Source: Pseudomonas protegens CHA0 | GTDB lineage: Bacteria; Pseudomonadota; Gammaproteobacteria; Pseudomonadales; Pseudomonadaceae | NCBI RefSeq assembly: GCF_000397205.1 | Contig: NC_021237.1 | Span: forward strand, 5,897,001-5,961,000 | DNA: 64,000 bases | Direction: 5' to 3' | Part shown: positions 20,189 to 28,615 of the stretch, piece after piece | Numbering within the stretch: position 1 is the first letter of the stretch | Layout of the letters: the number at the start of each line of letters is the position of its first letter | Made by a program: the position numbers and the translations under genes | Notes under the pieces: model-generated | Databases searched by the model: none | What the model was told of the DNA's origin: nothing | What the model saw: only the letters and a program-made list of their open reading frames with translations

Positions 20189-20530
20189 GTGAGCACTTTG
20201 CCACCCTGCCCAAAATGCAATTCCGAATACACCTACGAGGACGGCACCCAGCTGATCTGCCCTGAGTGCGCCCACGAGTGGTCCGCCAGCGGTGAAGCCG
20301 AAGCCGTATCCGATGAAGCCGTGAAGAAAGATTCGGTGGGCAACGTGCTGCAAGACGGCGACACCATTACCGTGATCAAGGACCTCAAGGTCAAGGGCAC
20401 CTCGCTGGTGGTCAAGGTCGGCACCAAGGTCAAGAACATCCGCCTGTGCGATGGCGACCATGACATCGACTGCAAGATCGACGGAATCGGCCCGATGAAA
20501 CTCAAGTCCGAGTTCGTCCGCAAGGTCTGA
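20189..20530 (+). CDS. YjdM/PhnA-family zinc-ribbon protein
   Basis: A small protein of 113 aa. The N-terminus has a four-cysteine zinc ribbon ([13 protein letters not shown] and CPECAHEW), and the C-terminal part is a compact beta domain ([33 protein letters not shown]). This is the PhnA/YjdM family. Despite the old name it is not part of C-P lyase, and its function is not established. It starts with GTG at 20189, with the ribosome-binding site GAGGAG 5 nt upstream. It stands alone downstream of ispB. Confidence 0.88.
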   Translation: MSTLPPCPKCNSEYTYEDGTQLICPECAHEWSASGEAEAVSDEAVKKDSVGNVLQDGDTITVIKDLKVKGTSLVVKVGTKVKNIRLCDGDHDIDCKIDGIGPMKLKSEFVRKV

Positions 20531-20691
20531 ATCCAGCCCCTCTCGCGCCCGCCGCGAGAGGGTTCCCCCCCTGCGTCCCTCCCCGCTCGGTCAACCCGCA
20601 ACCTTGCTAGCAAAAAGCCAGTCGATTTGATCGAAAACAATTTCTGCACAGAAAAAAGCAGAAACCGCCAATAGGCACTTGCTATTCATTG

Positions 20692-20710
20692 AATAAGAAT
20701 TATTCTCATT
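20692..20710. promoter_or_regulatory. Fur box upstream of the gene at 20737
   Basis: The 19-bp sequence AATAAGAATTATTCTCATT is an inverted repeat with a single mismatch, closely matching the Fur consensus of alternating GATAAT units. It lies 27-45 bp before the start codon, so Fur bound here would block the promoter when iron is plentiful. Confidence 0.85.
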
Positions 20711-20736
20711 GAACCCCATTCAAGGAGATGACGACC

Positions 20737-21006
20737 ATGACTTATTTGATTGATGCCTGGCTGGACCGCCCACACCCTTACCTGCGAATCCTGCATCGGG
20801 AAACCGGGGAAGTCTGTGCGGTACTGGAAGAGGAAGCCCTGAACGAGCTGCAGGACCAGGGAGATCTGGACCTGAACGGCCTGAGCTCCAGCGAACCGCT
20901 GGTACTCAAGGAATTGGTGCGCAACCTGTTTTTGTTCTGCTACGCCAGAGCCTTGCGGCCGACCGGCACCGATGGTCAAAGCCTGAGCGCAAAAATCCGT
21001 CTATGA
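20737..21006 (+). CDS. Small conserved Pseudomonas protein, probably iron-regulated (PA4570-like by position)
   Basis: A soluble protein of 89 aa with no domain I recognise. It begins MTYLIDAWLDRPHPYLRILH and is rich in Glu and Leu in the middle, with a hydrophobic helix LKELVRNLFLFCYARAL near the end. I chose ATG 20737 because AAGGAG (20722-20727) is 9 nt upstream; an ATG at 20728 directly touches that site and is unlikely. A near-perfect Fur box precedes it. From its position between ispB and fklB it matches PA4570 of P. aeruginosa, which I recall as strongly iron-repressed; the match is by position and not by a search. The function is unknown. Confidence 0.75.
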   Translation: MTYLIDAWLDRPHPYLRILHRETGEVCAVLEEEALNELQDQGDLDLNGLSSSEPLVLKELVRNLFLFCYARALRPTGTDGQSLSAKIRL

Positions 21007-21020
21007 AACCAAAGCCGATC

Positions 21021-21096
21021 AAGGGGCAAGCTTGCCGGCGATGAGCAGACCGCGAGTGCGCAGACTTCATCGCCAGCAAGCTGGCTCCTACAGGGG
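21021..21096. repeat. REPIN (paired REP sequences) between the gene at 20737 and fklB
   Basis: Two REP sequences face each other: AAGGGGCAAGCTTGCCGGCG on the left and CGCCAGCAAGCTGGCTCCTA on the right, then CAGGGG, with about 30 nt between. It fills the space up to the fklB stop codon. The form is typical of fluorescent pseudomonads. Confidence 0.8.
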
Positions 21097-21714
21097 TTAC
21101 AGAACGTCCAGCAGCTCGACGTCGAACACCAGAACGCTGTGCGGCGGGATGCTGCCCACGCCTTGTGCGCCGTAAGCCAGTTCGCTCGGCACGTACAGAC
21201 GCCATTTGCTACCGGCGTTCATCAGTTGCAGCGCTTCGGTCCAGCCAGCGATCACGCCGCCAACCGGGAATTCGGCAGGCTGGCCGCGCTCGTAGGAGCT
21301 GTCGAACACAGTGCCGTCGATCAGGGTGCCGTGGTAGTGAGTGCGAACGCTGTCTTCACGGGATGGCTTGGCGCCTTCGCCCTGGGTCAGCACTTCGAAC
21401 TGCAGGCCGGAAGCCAGGGTGGTGATGCCTTCACGCTTGGCGTTTTCCGCCAGGAATGCCAGACCGGCACCGGCAGCCGCTTCGGCCTTGGCAGCGGCTT
21501 CAGCCTGCATGATTTCGCGGATGACCTTGAAGCTGGCAGACATTTCTTCCTGACCCACACGGCTTGGCTTACCGGCGAAAGCGTCGGTCAGACCGGCCAG
21601 GATTGCATCCAGGCTCACGCCCGGTGGCGGGTTGTCACGCAGTTGGTCGCCCAGCTGACGGCCGATGCCGTAGCTGACGCGGGTTTCGTCGGTGGACAGA
21701 TTTACTTCGGACAT
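21097..21714 (-). CDS. fklB: FKBP-type peptidyl-prolyl cis-trans isomerase FklB
   Basis: A 205-residue FKBP of the FklB/Mip type. The N-terminal helical dimerisation domain (residues 1-90, with TDETRVSYGIGRQLGDQLRD) is followed by the catalytic FKBP domain (VRTHYHGTLIDGTVFDSSYE, FPVGGVIAGWTEAL, WRLYVPSELAYGAQ and VLVFDVELLDVL). There is no clear signal peptide, so it is probably cytoplasmic. It is the second FKBP in this window, after FkpB. The start at 21714 fits the family length. Confidence 0.95.
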   Translation of the reverse strand: MSEVNLSTDETRVSYGIGRQLGDQLRDNPPPGVSLDAILAGLTDAFAGKPSRVGQEEMSASFKVIREIMQAEAAAKAEAAAGAGLAFLAENAKREGITTLASGLQFEVLTQGEGAKPSREDSVRTHYHGTLIDGTVFDSSYERGQPAEFPVGGVIAGWTEALQLMNAGSKWRLYVPSELAYGAQGVGSIPPHSVLVFDVELLDVL

Positions 21715-21841
21715 GACACTGCTCCGCTGTGCGGACGGCTCGGGAAAGGCCGTGGAAACACAGCACCTTCCGGAGCGCCCGGAACCAAAAGGGCGAGCAG
21801 ACTAGCACAGAAGTCCGGCGACAATCAGCGCAACCCCGGCG

Positions 21842-22147
21842 CTACCAGCCGGAGTGCAGGGTGATCGGCACCTTGAGGCTTTCCTCGGCGCTGGCAGACA
21901 ACCCGCACATCTCGTCATGCACCGAGGTGTGGATCAGGTTGAACGGCAGCTTGGGAAACGACTGCAGCACTTCACGGGCATGCTCCACCGAACGCAGATG
22001 AAACATCTGCCCATGGGCATCGCTCAACGGGTATGCAGCCCCGTGCATGCGCGCCTCAAGCAGGTAGATTCCGCCTTCCAGCGAAATCAGGTTCAACTCA
22101 TCGACTTTTCCGGCAATGGCGTAGGCATTCATTTCCTGCAGGTTCAT
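21842..22147 (-). CDS. DUF6482-like small conserved protein
   Basis: A protein of 101 aa, MNLQEMNAYAIAGKVDELNL..., with a beta-rich middle (ISLEGGIYLLEARMHGAAYP), a conserved HLRSVEHAREVL helix and a C-terminal NLIHTSVHDEMCG motif. Relatives in Pseudomonas are often misannotated as metal-transporter ATPases; there is no P-loop here. I believe it falls in DUF6482, but this is from memory. It lies between fklB and the YqhA-type membrane protein, as in P. aeruginosa. The function is unknown. Confidence 0.7.
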   Translation of the reverse strand: MNLQEMNAYAIAGKVDELNLISLEGGIYLLEARMHGAAYPLSDAHGQMFHLRSVEHAREVLQSFPKLPFNLIHTSVHDEMCGLSASAEESLKVPITLHSGW

Positions 22148-22282
22148 GAGCGCACCTCGTGCAATTGAAAGCCATGACCCCTACAGGCATATGCCCCGCC
22201 CGGAAAAAGCACAAGCCACAAACAACGCCGCCCGTCCGTTTCGCAACGGCCGGGCGGCAGGTGTCCGGTGGGCAGGGGGCGG

Positions 22283-22771
22283 TCAGTGCTTGGTCAGCTT
22301 GTCCAGGTACCCCATGGCAAATGCCGAGATCACGAAGGTCATGTGGATCACCACGTACCACAGCAGGTACTCGGTGGGGGTGTTCTTGGCGTCCATGAAC
22401 ACCCGCAGCAGGTGGATCGAGGAGATCGCGACGATGGACGCCGCCACTTTCATCTTCAACGACGAAGAATCCATCTTGCCCAGCCAGCTGAGCTTTTCCT
22501 TGTCCTCATCGATGTCCAGTTGCGACACGAAATTTTCGTAGCCGGAAATCATCACCATCACCAGCAGGCCACCCACCAGCGCCATGTCGATCAGCGACAG
22601 CAGCACCAGGATCAGGTCGGACTCGGCCATGGAGAACACATTGGGAATAACGTGGAAGACTTCCTGGAAAAACTTCAATGCCAGTGCCAGCAGGCCCAGG
22701 GACAATCCGAAGTAGATCGGCGCCAGCAGCCAGCGTGAGGCATACATTGCATTTTCGATAAAACGTTCCAT
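22283..22771 (-). CDS. UPF0114 (YqhA) family inner-membrane protein
   Basis: An integral membrane protein of 162 aa with about four helices. The start [20 protein letters not shown] and the later segments [20 protein letters not shown] and [20 protein letters not shown] match UPF0114; E. coli YqhA has almost the same length. I chose ATG 22771; a start at 22855 adds a 28-residue extension with no similarity. The family has no proven function. It is divergent from the lipoprotein gene at 22934. Confidence 0.88.
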   Translation of the reverse strand: MERFIENAMYASRWLLAPIYFGLSLGLLALALKFFQEVFHVIPNVFSMAESDLILVLLSLIDMALVGGLLVMVMISGYENFVSQLDIDEDKEKLSWLGKMDSSSLKMKVAASIVAISSIHLLRVFMDAKNTPTEYLLWYVVIHMTFVISAFAMGYLDKLTKH

Positions 22772-22933
22772 TGAATCTCGTACCCGGTGTAAAAACGGCG
22801 GCGAGTATATCAGCGCGCCAAAAGCCCATAAACCACAGACAATCCCCTGACCCACGGGTTTTTCCGAACGTTTTTTCTGCTAGTGTCGAAGCCATTGCCA
22901 CCGCCCATCGACACTGGACAGGAAGACTGGAAA

Positions 22934-24760
22934 ATGGATTTGCGATTGCCTTTGGCCAGCTTCGGCCTCGGTCTGGCGCTGCTGATCAGCGGCGGCTGTT
23001 CACCCAGCGACGAAAAGAAGCAGGCCAGCCTCGAAGAGAGGACCGCACAGTTTGAAAAATCCCTGGACGCCATCCAGGACCCCAAGCTCAAAGACGCCAT
23101 CGCCGACCTCGGCGGCTCACTGCTGCTGCTGGAGCGTGCGCAGATCAAGCTCGACAGCAAGCCGATCGAAACCGAATACGGTGACGACAGCCTGGCCCTG
23201 CTCAAGCACTACCCCACGGCCCAGGCGCTGGTGGACACCTACATCAATGGCCTATTCGTGCTGCGCAAGCCCTCCAGCTCGGACTACCTGACCGACCTGC
23301 AGCCGGTGCTCCCCTTCAGCTTCAACATGCCCGCGCAGTTCCCCTTTCCCCATGGCCTGGAGTGGCAGTCCGTCACCCTGAGCAACAAGAAGGTCATCCC
23401 CTTTCAGCCCGAATGGTCGGAAACCGACCCGGGGATTCAACTCAGCCCGTCCAGTTCCAACCTGACCAACCCGGATGACCTGACCGTGACCTATCCCTTC
23501 ATCGAGGGCCTGGAAGTGGACAACAAGAACCAGCCGCAGCCGGTCTCGCTGCAGGGCAAGCTGGAAGTGATAGCTCCCGGCCGCACCCTGACCTTCGAAC
23601 TGACCCGGGCCGACATCGGCAAGCCACGCCAGGACGGCAACATCAGCCTGACCTTGCTGGCGCTGGAAAAGAATGTCGCCGAAATCGAACTGAGCAATAA
23701 CGCCGCCCTGCCTGAGGAAGCCGACGACGCCTCCCTCAACCCCTTGCTGGCGCAGGCTCGGGACAGCAGCGGGCAAATCCTCTCTCGGTCGGGCTCGATC
23801 AATGAGAGCGCCCAGCAGGTCGCCTTTTACCGCCAGCAACTGGCCGAGATGCAGAAGCAGAAGAGCTGGAGCGAGGCCTTCGAGAAGCAACTGGAGGATG
23901 AGCAGAAAGCCTTTGACCAACAGCACACCCAGCATTACGCCAAGGTGTATTTCAACGGCCAGATCGACAAGCTGGAGGTCGCCGTACTCGACTTCGCTCA
24001 GGCCAGCGTGACCCGCAAGAACCTCGACCTGCCGGTACACCACTTCGATCGGCTCACCACCGACAAGAACATCCAGCCACTGCCGATGCCGGTGGTGGTC
24101 TATGACGATCAGGCCGCCAGCTACCTCAAGGGCGCGGAGCTTGATGAGGACTCATTGAAAAAGTCCGTGACCATCAGCCAATCGGTGGAAGATGCCAGTG
24201 CAGCACGCATTGAGTTCAGCCATCCGCGGACCTTCAACGACGAACTGCTGGGCTCGGAGTTCAATGCCGGCGACACCCCGCTGACCTTCTTCACTCAGGA
24301 CGACAAGGGCCAGCGTGGCGAACCGATCGAACTGCCGGACGAGGCCTTTGAAATCGACCCCATGCGTGGCGTCATCACCTATGACCTGAACCTGTTCCCG
24401 GAAACCCCGGCCTATGCCGTCGGCTCTATCCCGCTGTTTCTCGCCAACATCGAGAAAAAGACCATCAGTGCCCAGCAACTGCCCAAGGGCCTGGAGCTCC
24501 AGGGCAATGCCCTGATAGTCGATCAGAAGCTCTTTCCCGCGGATGCCTGGCGCTTCTATGCCAAGGACGACAGTGGCCAGTACCTGAAGGAGATCCTTGC
24601 CGTCAGCCACGGAGCCTCGAACAACGGGCCCGCGCTGTTCGACGTGCATTACTTCTACGGCCAGCCCAGCCAACTGGAAAGCTACGAGCGCAGCGAACTC
24701 AATGCCGTCGAATACGGCTTCGAGGTCAAACTCGACAAAGCCGAGCCGACACCACCCTAG
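22934..24760 (+). CDS. Large conserved lipoprotein of unknown function
   Basis: A protein of 608 aa whose N-terminus is a lipoprotein signal: MDLRLPLASFGLGLALLISG then GC at the lipobox (ISGGC). The residues after Cys (SPSDEKK) lack an inner-membrane retention Asp at position +2, suggesting the outer membrane. An early coiled-coil-like region (KKQASLEERTAQFEKSLDAI) and a central helical stretch (residues about 300-350, rich in Gln, Lys and Glu) separate beta-rich parts. I do not recognise a domain. I chose ATG 22934 with AGGAAG upstream; an earlier start at 22883 would bury the signal peptide. By position it corresponds to the gene before the Lon-like protease in P. aeruginosa. Confidence 0.75.
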   Translation: MDLRLPLASFGLGLALLISGGCSPSDEKKQASLEERTAQFEKSLDAIQDPKLKDAIADLGGSLLLLERAQIKLDSKPIETEYGDDSLALLKHYPTAQALVDTYINGLFVLRKPSSSDYLTDLQPVLPFSFNMPAQFPFPHGLEWQSVTLSNKKVIPFQPEWSETDPGIQLSPSSSNLTNPDDLTVTYPFIEGLEVDNKNQPQPVSLQGKLEVIAPGRTLTFELTRADIGKPRQDGNISLTLLALEKNVAEIELSNNAALPEEADDASLNPLLAQARDSSGQILSRSGSINESAQQVAFYRQQLAEMQKQKSWSEAFEKQLEDEQKAFDQQHTQHYAKVYFNGQIDKLEVAVLDFAQASVTRKNLDLPVHHFDRLTTDKNIQPLPMPVVVYDDQAASYLKGAELDEDSLKKSVTISQSVEDASAARIEFSHPRTFNDELLGSEFNAGDTPLTFFTQDDKGQRGEPIELPDEAFEIDPMRGVITYDLNLFPETPAYAVGSIPLFLANIEKKTISAQQLPKGLELQGNALIVDQKLFPADAWRFYAKDDSGQYLKEILAVSHGASNNGPALFDVHYFYGQPSQLESYERSELNAVEYGFEVKLDKAEPTPP

Positions 24761-24763
24761 CCA

Positions 24764-25105
24764 TCAATGTTCGGGATGGAACTGGAAATCCCCGGCGTGA
24801 CGCCCCCGCTCACCGTTGATCTGCCGCAGTTGGGCCTGCAGATGCAGGCACCATATCTGCGGATCGTCGGCCAGTTGGTAACCGTGGGTGGTCAGGCTTT
24901 CAACGATCGAATCGAGGATCGATTCGGCCACAACAGGTCCGCAGAACGGCCCCTGGGACTTGATCGCCGAGGGTTGTTCACCGGCCATTCCGGCGGCGAA
25001 GAGAAGGGTCCACATACCGTTGTCCCCCGCCAAAGGGCGAACAATGCATTCGATACGGGTAACCAGGCCAAGGCATTGGCGAGTAAGGCAAAGGTTGCGC
25101 GACAT
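24764..25105 (-). CDS. Small conserved hypothetical protein
   Basis: A protein of 113 aa, MSRNLCLTRQCLGLVTRIEC..., with four cysteines, a hydrophobic patch (MWTLLFAAGMAG) and a C-terminus ending HAGDFQFHPEH. I do not recognise the family. The start at 25105 has GAGG 9 nt upstream; a longer form from 25129 is possible. It ends 3 nt from the end of the convergent lipoprotein gene. Codon usage looks like that of its neighbours on this strand. Its closely fitted position suggests a real gene. Confidence 0.6.
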   Translation of the reverse strand: MSRNLCLTRQCLGLVTRIECIVRPLAGDNGMWTLLFAAGMAGEQPSAIKSQGPFCGPVVAESILDSIVESLTTHGYQLADDPQIWCLHLQAQLRQINGERGRHAGDFQFHPEH

Positions 25106-25281
25106 GGCGGCGACCCTCGGTAGATCCACTATTCAGCCTTCAACGCAAGGCTGTTTCGATCCAGCGACGACTGTCGTTCTCCTTGCCCTGAGAATAGAAG
25201 AAAAGCCTGATAAACAAAGTTGACCGATCCAACAGGCGCCGAATGGTCTATTTTGAAAAATTGGCGTCAGCGGCCTGGCGC

Positions 25282-25312
25282 CGATGGCGAGGGAATACTC
25301 CCCTCGCCATCG
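25282..25312 (-). terminator. Perfect 12-bp hairpin after the Lon-like protease gene
   Basis: CGATGGCGAGGG (25282-25293) and CCCTCGCCATCG (25301-25312) pair perfectly around a 7-nt loop, 8 nt past the stop of the protease gene at 25320. There is no T-run after it, so it is either a Rho-dependent or mRNA-stabilising hairpin, or an imperfect terminator. Confidence 0.45.
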
Positions 25313-25319
25313 AACAGCA

Positions 25320-27758
25320 TCACGCCGGCTTGGTATCGGCCAACGCCTCCTGGGCCTGTTCCTTCTCGGCCTCCTTCAGGTCGTCTTCGCTGATCATCTC
25401 GGCAATCACCCGCAGCCGCTCCACCACACGCGCATTGACGCTGCCCTCGGGGAACTGCCCTTCGGCATCCGGCTCGCCAGCCGGCTCGCCCACCAGGAGG
25501 CTCAGGGCCTCATCGGCCTGGCGCACCGCATACACATGGAACTGCCCGGCTCGCACCGCCTGCAAGACCTTCTCGTCGAGCATCAGTGTGGCGACGTTGG
25601 CCTGGGGAATGATCGCCCCCTGCTCCCCGGTCAGGCCACGGGCCTCGCACAGACGGAAGAAGCCCTCGATCTTCTCGTTGACCCCGCCGACCGCCTGCAC
25701 CTCACCAAACTGGTTGATCGAGCCGGTAATGGCGAAGCACTGCTTGAGCGGGGTTTTGGAGAGCGCCGAAATCAGCGTGCAGGCCTCGCCCAGCGAAGCA
25801 CTGTCACCGTCCACATAGCCATAGGACTGCTCCAGGGCGATGCTCGCGGAAATCGCCAGGGGGAACTCCTGGGCGTAACGGCTGCCCAGGTAACCCGTGA
25901 GGATCATCACCCCCTTGGAGTGGATCGGCTGGCCGAGATTGACCTCGCGCTCGATGTCGACGATACCGCTGCCGCCGGGGTAGACCGTGGCCGAGATCCG
26001 CGCCGGCACGCCAAAGGCCGAGTCCCCGACCTCCAGCACCGTCAGGCCGTTGCACTTGCCTACCGCGGCACCATCGGTGTCGATGAGGATGATGCCCGCC
26101 AGCATGTCGTCGAGAATCCGCGCCGACACCCGCCCGGTACGCGTGGCCTTGGCCTTCAGCGCGCGCTCGATATGCCCGGCGTCGGTCATTTCATCCGAAG
26201 CCAGGTGCCGGATGAAATCGGCTTCGCTGACCAGTTGGAACAGATCACCGATACGCGCCGACAAGCGTCCCTGATGCTCCGCCAGGCGCGCACTGTAGGT
26301 GGCCAGCCGCGCCACGGCGTCGGCGGTCAGTGGCGCCATGCCCTCTTCCGAGGTGCGGGTTTTCAGCAACTGGGCGAACTGCTCCAGGCTTTCGTCCACC
26401 ATCGGAATGTCTTCGTCGAAATCCACCAGTACCCGGAACATCTCCTGGAAGTCCGGATCCAGGTCCTGCAGCGTGTAATACAACTGGCGGGCGCCAATGA
26501 TGATAACCTTGACCTGCAGCGGAATCACCTGCGGCGTCAGGGTCACAGTGGCCAGGCGGCCCATCTCGCCCAGTGGCGACTCCATCTTCAGCTTGCGCGA
26601 TTGCAGGGCACGCTTGAGCGCGTCCCAGACAAAGGGCTCGCTGAGCATCTTCTCGGCTTCCAGAATCAGGAAACCGCCATTGGCCCGGTGCAAGGCGCCA
26701 GGGCGCAACTGCCGGTAGGTGGTGTAGAGCGCCCCCTGGTCGGTGCTGTACTCGATACGCCCGAACAGGTTGTCGTAGGTCGGATGGGGCTCGAATACCA
26801 CCGGGGCGCCACCGCTGGCCGGGTGACCGACCACCAGGCTCGGGCAGTACTGTTCTTCCAGCAGCTTGCGCGCCACGGCGTCGGTCTTGCTGTCGTCCAC
26901 CAGTTGTTCGACCACGGTCTTCAACAGATAGACCTGCATGGCCTGCAGGTAACCGCAGACCGCGGCGTTTTCCGCGTACTTCTCGGACAGCGGCGCGAGC
27001 AAGGGCTGCAGGGCCAGGGTGATGGTTTCTTCATTGAGCTGGCGCAACTGGTTGCTCGACTCGCGCTTCCATTGCGGCAGGCTCGCCAGTTCTTCGTTGA
27101 GGCGCTCCTCCAGGGCGGAAATGTCCTCGTGGAAGCGTTCGCGATCGGCCTCGGGCAACTGGGCGAACTCAGCCTCGTCCAGGGCCTTGCCTTCGAACAT
27201 CGGGGTAAAGGCGATGTTGCTGCTGTCGCGGTACAGCGCCACGTCCTTTTCCAGGGCCAGGCGCTCGATCACATCCAGGGCGCGGTCATAGCGCTGGTTG
27301 AAGGCGCGATCGATGGCGCTCTTCTTCTGCTGGTACGAAGGGTGCTCGAAGACCGCCGGAAAGGTGGCCAGCAGGTTATCGATCAGGCCGTTGATGTCGC
27401 TGATGAAACTGCCCGCGGCCCCCGCTGGCAGCTCCAGTGCCCGGGGTTCCCGGGGCTCGTCGAAGTTGTTGACGTAGACCCAGTCCGACGGGGTCTGCAG
27501 GCGCTTGCCTTCGGCCTTCAGATAGCGTTTGACGAAAGAGAAGCGGCCGGTGCCCGGCTCGCCCATGACAAAGACGTTGTAGCCGGGGCGCGGCATGGCC
27601 ACGCCAAACTGCAAGGCTTCGACCGCACGTTCCTGGCCTAGCACACCGCGGAAGGGCTCCAGATCATTGGTGGTGGAGAAGCTGAACTGTTCAGCAGAGA
27701 AAGGACGGGTCAGCGCTTCAGGCGCAAGACGCAGGCTGGCAGCAACAGGATCAGGCAT
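25320..27758 (-). CDS. Lon-family (LonB-like) ATP-dependent protease
   Basis: A protein of 812 aa that lacks the N-terminal substrate domain of classical Lon. The P-loop is MGEPGTGRFSF (about residues 65-75). A long helical insert (residues about 150-260) follows, then a divided AAA+ region (ANGGFLILEAEKML, the Walker B equivalent). The C-terminal Lon protease domain carries the catalytic Ser in GYVDGDSASLGEAC (near residue 653) and the Lys in GGVNEKIEGFF (near residue 695). It is a soluble Ser/Lys-dyad protease, as in P. aeruginosa PA4576. The role is presumably protein quality control, but its substrates are not known to me. Confidence 0.88.
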   Translation of the reverse strand: MPDPVAASLRLAPEALTRPFSAEQFSFSTTNDLEPFRGVLGQERAVEALQFGVAMPRPGYNVFVMGEPGTGRFSFVKRYLKAEGKRLQTPSDWVYVNNFDEPREPRALELPAGAAGSFISDINGLIDNLLATFPAVFEHPSYQQKKSAIDRAFNQRYDRALDVIERLALEKDVALYRDSSNIAFTPMFEGKALDEAEFAQLPEADRERFHEDISALEERLNEELASLPQWKRESSNQLRQLNEETITLALQPLLAPLSEKYAENAAVCGYLQAMQVYLLKTVVEQLVDDSKTDAVARKLLEEQYCPSLVVGHPASGGAPVVFEPHPTYDNLFGRIEYSTDQGALYTTYRQLRPGALHRANGGFLILEAEKMLSEPFVWDALKRALQSRKLKMESPLGEMGRLATVTLTPQVIPLQVKVIIIGARQLYYTLQDLDPDFQEMFRVLVDFDEDIPMVDESLEQFAQLLKTRTSEEGMAPLTADAVARLATYSARLAEHQGRLSARIGDLFQLVSEADFIRHLASDEMTDAGHIERALKAKATRTGRVSARILDDMLAGIILIDTDGAAVGKCNGLTVLEVGDSAFGVPARISATVYPGGSGIVDIEREVNLGQPIHSKGVMILTGYLGSRYAQEFPLAISASIALEQSYGYVDGDSASLGEACTLISALSKTPLKQCFAITGSINQFGEVQAVGGVNEKIEGFFRLCEARGLTGEQGAIIPQANVATLMLDEKVLQAVRAGQFHVYAVRQADEALSLLVGEPAGEPDAEGQFPEGSVNARVVERLRVIAEMISEDDLKEAEKEQAQEALADTKPA

Positions 27759-28034
27759 CGGGCTTCCTTACATCAGGCGGGGCAGATGGCGGCATTCTGG
27801 CGCCGGGTATGCCCGGCTGGCAAGGCGCGCCTCAGGGGAAAGCATAGCCAAGCCGCAGGCCACGACCCGCACCAAGTAAAACCAGCTGTTTCAGGTATTG
27901 TTTTGTAAATAGTTACGGAACCTGAGGAACCTGCCTAAACTCCAAACTGCGCGGCTGGATAGATAACCGGCCCACTGGCGCCCACACGGGCCAGTCTCCC
28001 TGTCCATTGGTATGCACACAAAGAGAACAACGCT

Positions 28035-28523
28035 ATGAAACGGATTCTTCTCGGTACTCTTTTCACCGCTGTATCCCTCAACGCCATGGCCCAGGCGCCA
28101 GGCGGCCCGGATTGCGGCTGGGGCAACATGCTGTTCGAAGGCCAGCGCGGCACTCCGGCGCACTTCCTCGCATCCACCACCAACGGCACCTCAGGCAACG
28201 CCACTTTCGGCATGACCTCCGGTACCAACGGCTGCTCGACCAATGCCTCGCTGACCTATGGCGGCAAGTCCTGGTTCGCCATGAACGGCATGATGAACGA
28301 GCTCTCCGAAGACATGGCCAAGGGTCAAGGCGAAGCCCTGACCACCTACGCCGTGGTACTCGGTGTAGCCCCTGAGGATCGCGCGCACTTTGCCGCGGTT
28401 ACCCACGAGCACTTCCAACAGATCTTCAGCAAGGCTGACGTGACCGCGGAAGATGTGCACTCCAATACCCTGGCCGTGTTGAAAAACGACGCGCGCCTGG
28501 CCAAGTACGCAACCCCAGCTTAA
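28035..28523 (+). CDS. DUF3015 family secreted protein
   Basis: A protein of 162 aa with a signal peptide (MKRILLGTLFTAVSLNAMAQ). The mature part starts APGGPDCGWGNMLFEGQRG and continues with STTNGTSGNATFGMTSGTNGC, a pattern of DUF3015. A helical C-terminal half follows (MAKGQGEALTTYAVVLGVAP, FAAVTHEHFQQIF). It is probably periplasmic; the function is unknown. It is the first of a plus-strand set with the DUF4105 protein; a strong terminator lies after it, so it is also a unit on its own. Confidence 0.88.
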   Translation: MKRILLGTLFTAVSLNAMAQAPGGPDCGWGNMLFEGQRGTPAHFLASTTNGTSGNATFGMTSGTNGCSTNASLTYGGKSWFAMNGMMNELSEDMAKGQGEALTTYAVVLGVAPEDRAHFAAVTHEHFQQIFSKADVTAEDVHSNTLAVLKNDARLAKYATPA

Positions 28524-28533
28524 GCTCGCCCCA

Positions 28534-28560
28534 CCCGCTCCTCGCGAGGAGCGGGTTTTA
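28534..28560 (+). terminator. Rho-independent terminator after the DUF3015 gene
   Basis: CCCGCTCCTCG and CGAGGAGCGGG form a perfect stem (28534-28555), followed by TTTTATTTT. It should limit read-through into the DUF4105 gene. Confidence 0.85.
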
Positions 28561-28615
28561 TTTTCCGGACCTTGCCCACCTTGGGTCTTTGTATTTCCGA
28601 CTTAAGTTGCCCAAC

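Noticed and set aside
25284..27641. Open frame of 785 codons opposite the Lon-like protease gene
   Set aside because: Antisense mirror of a gene with clear P-loop and Ser/Lys dyad; no motif in the antisense product.
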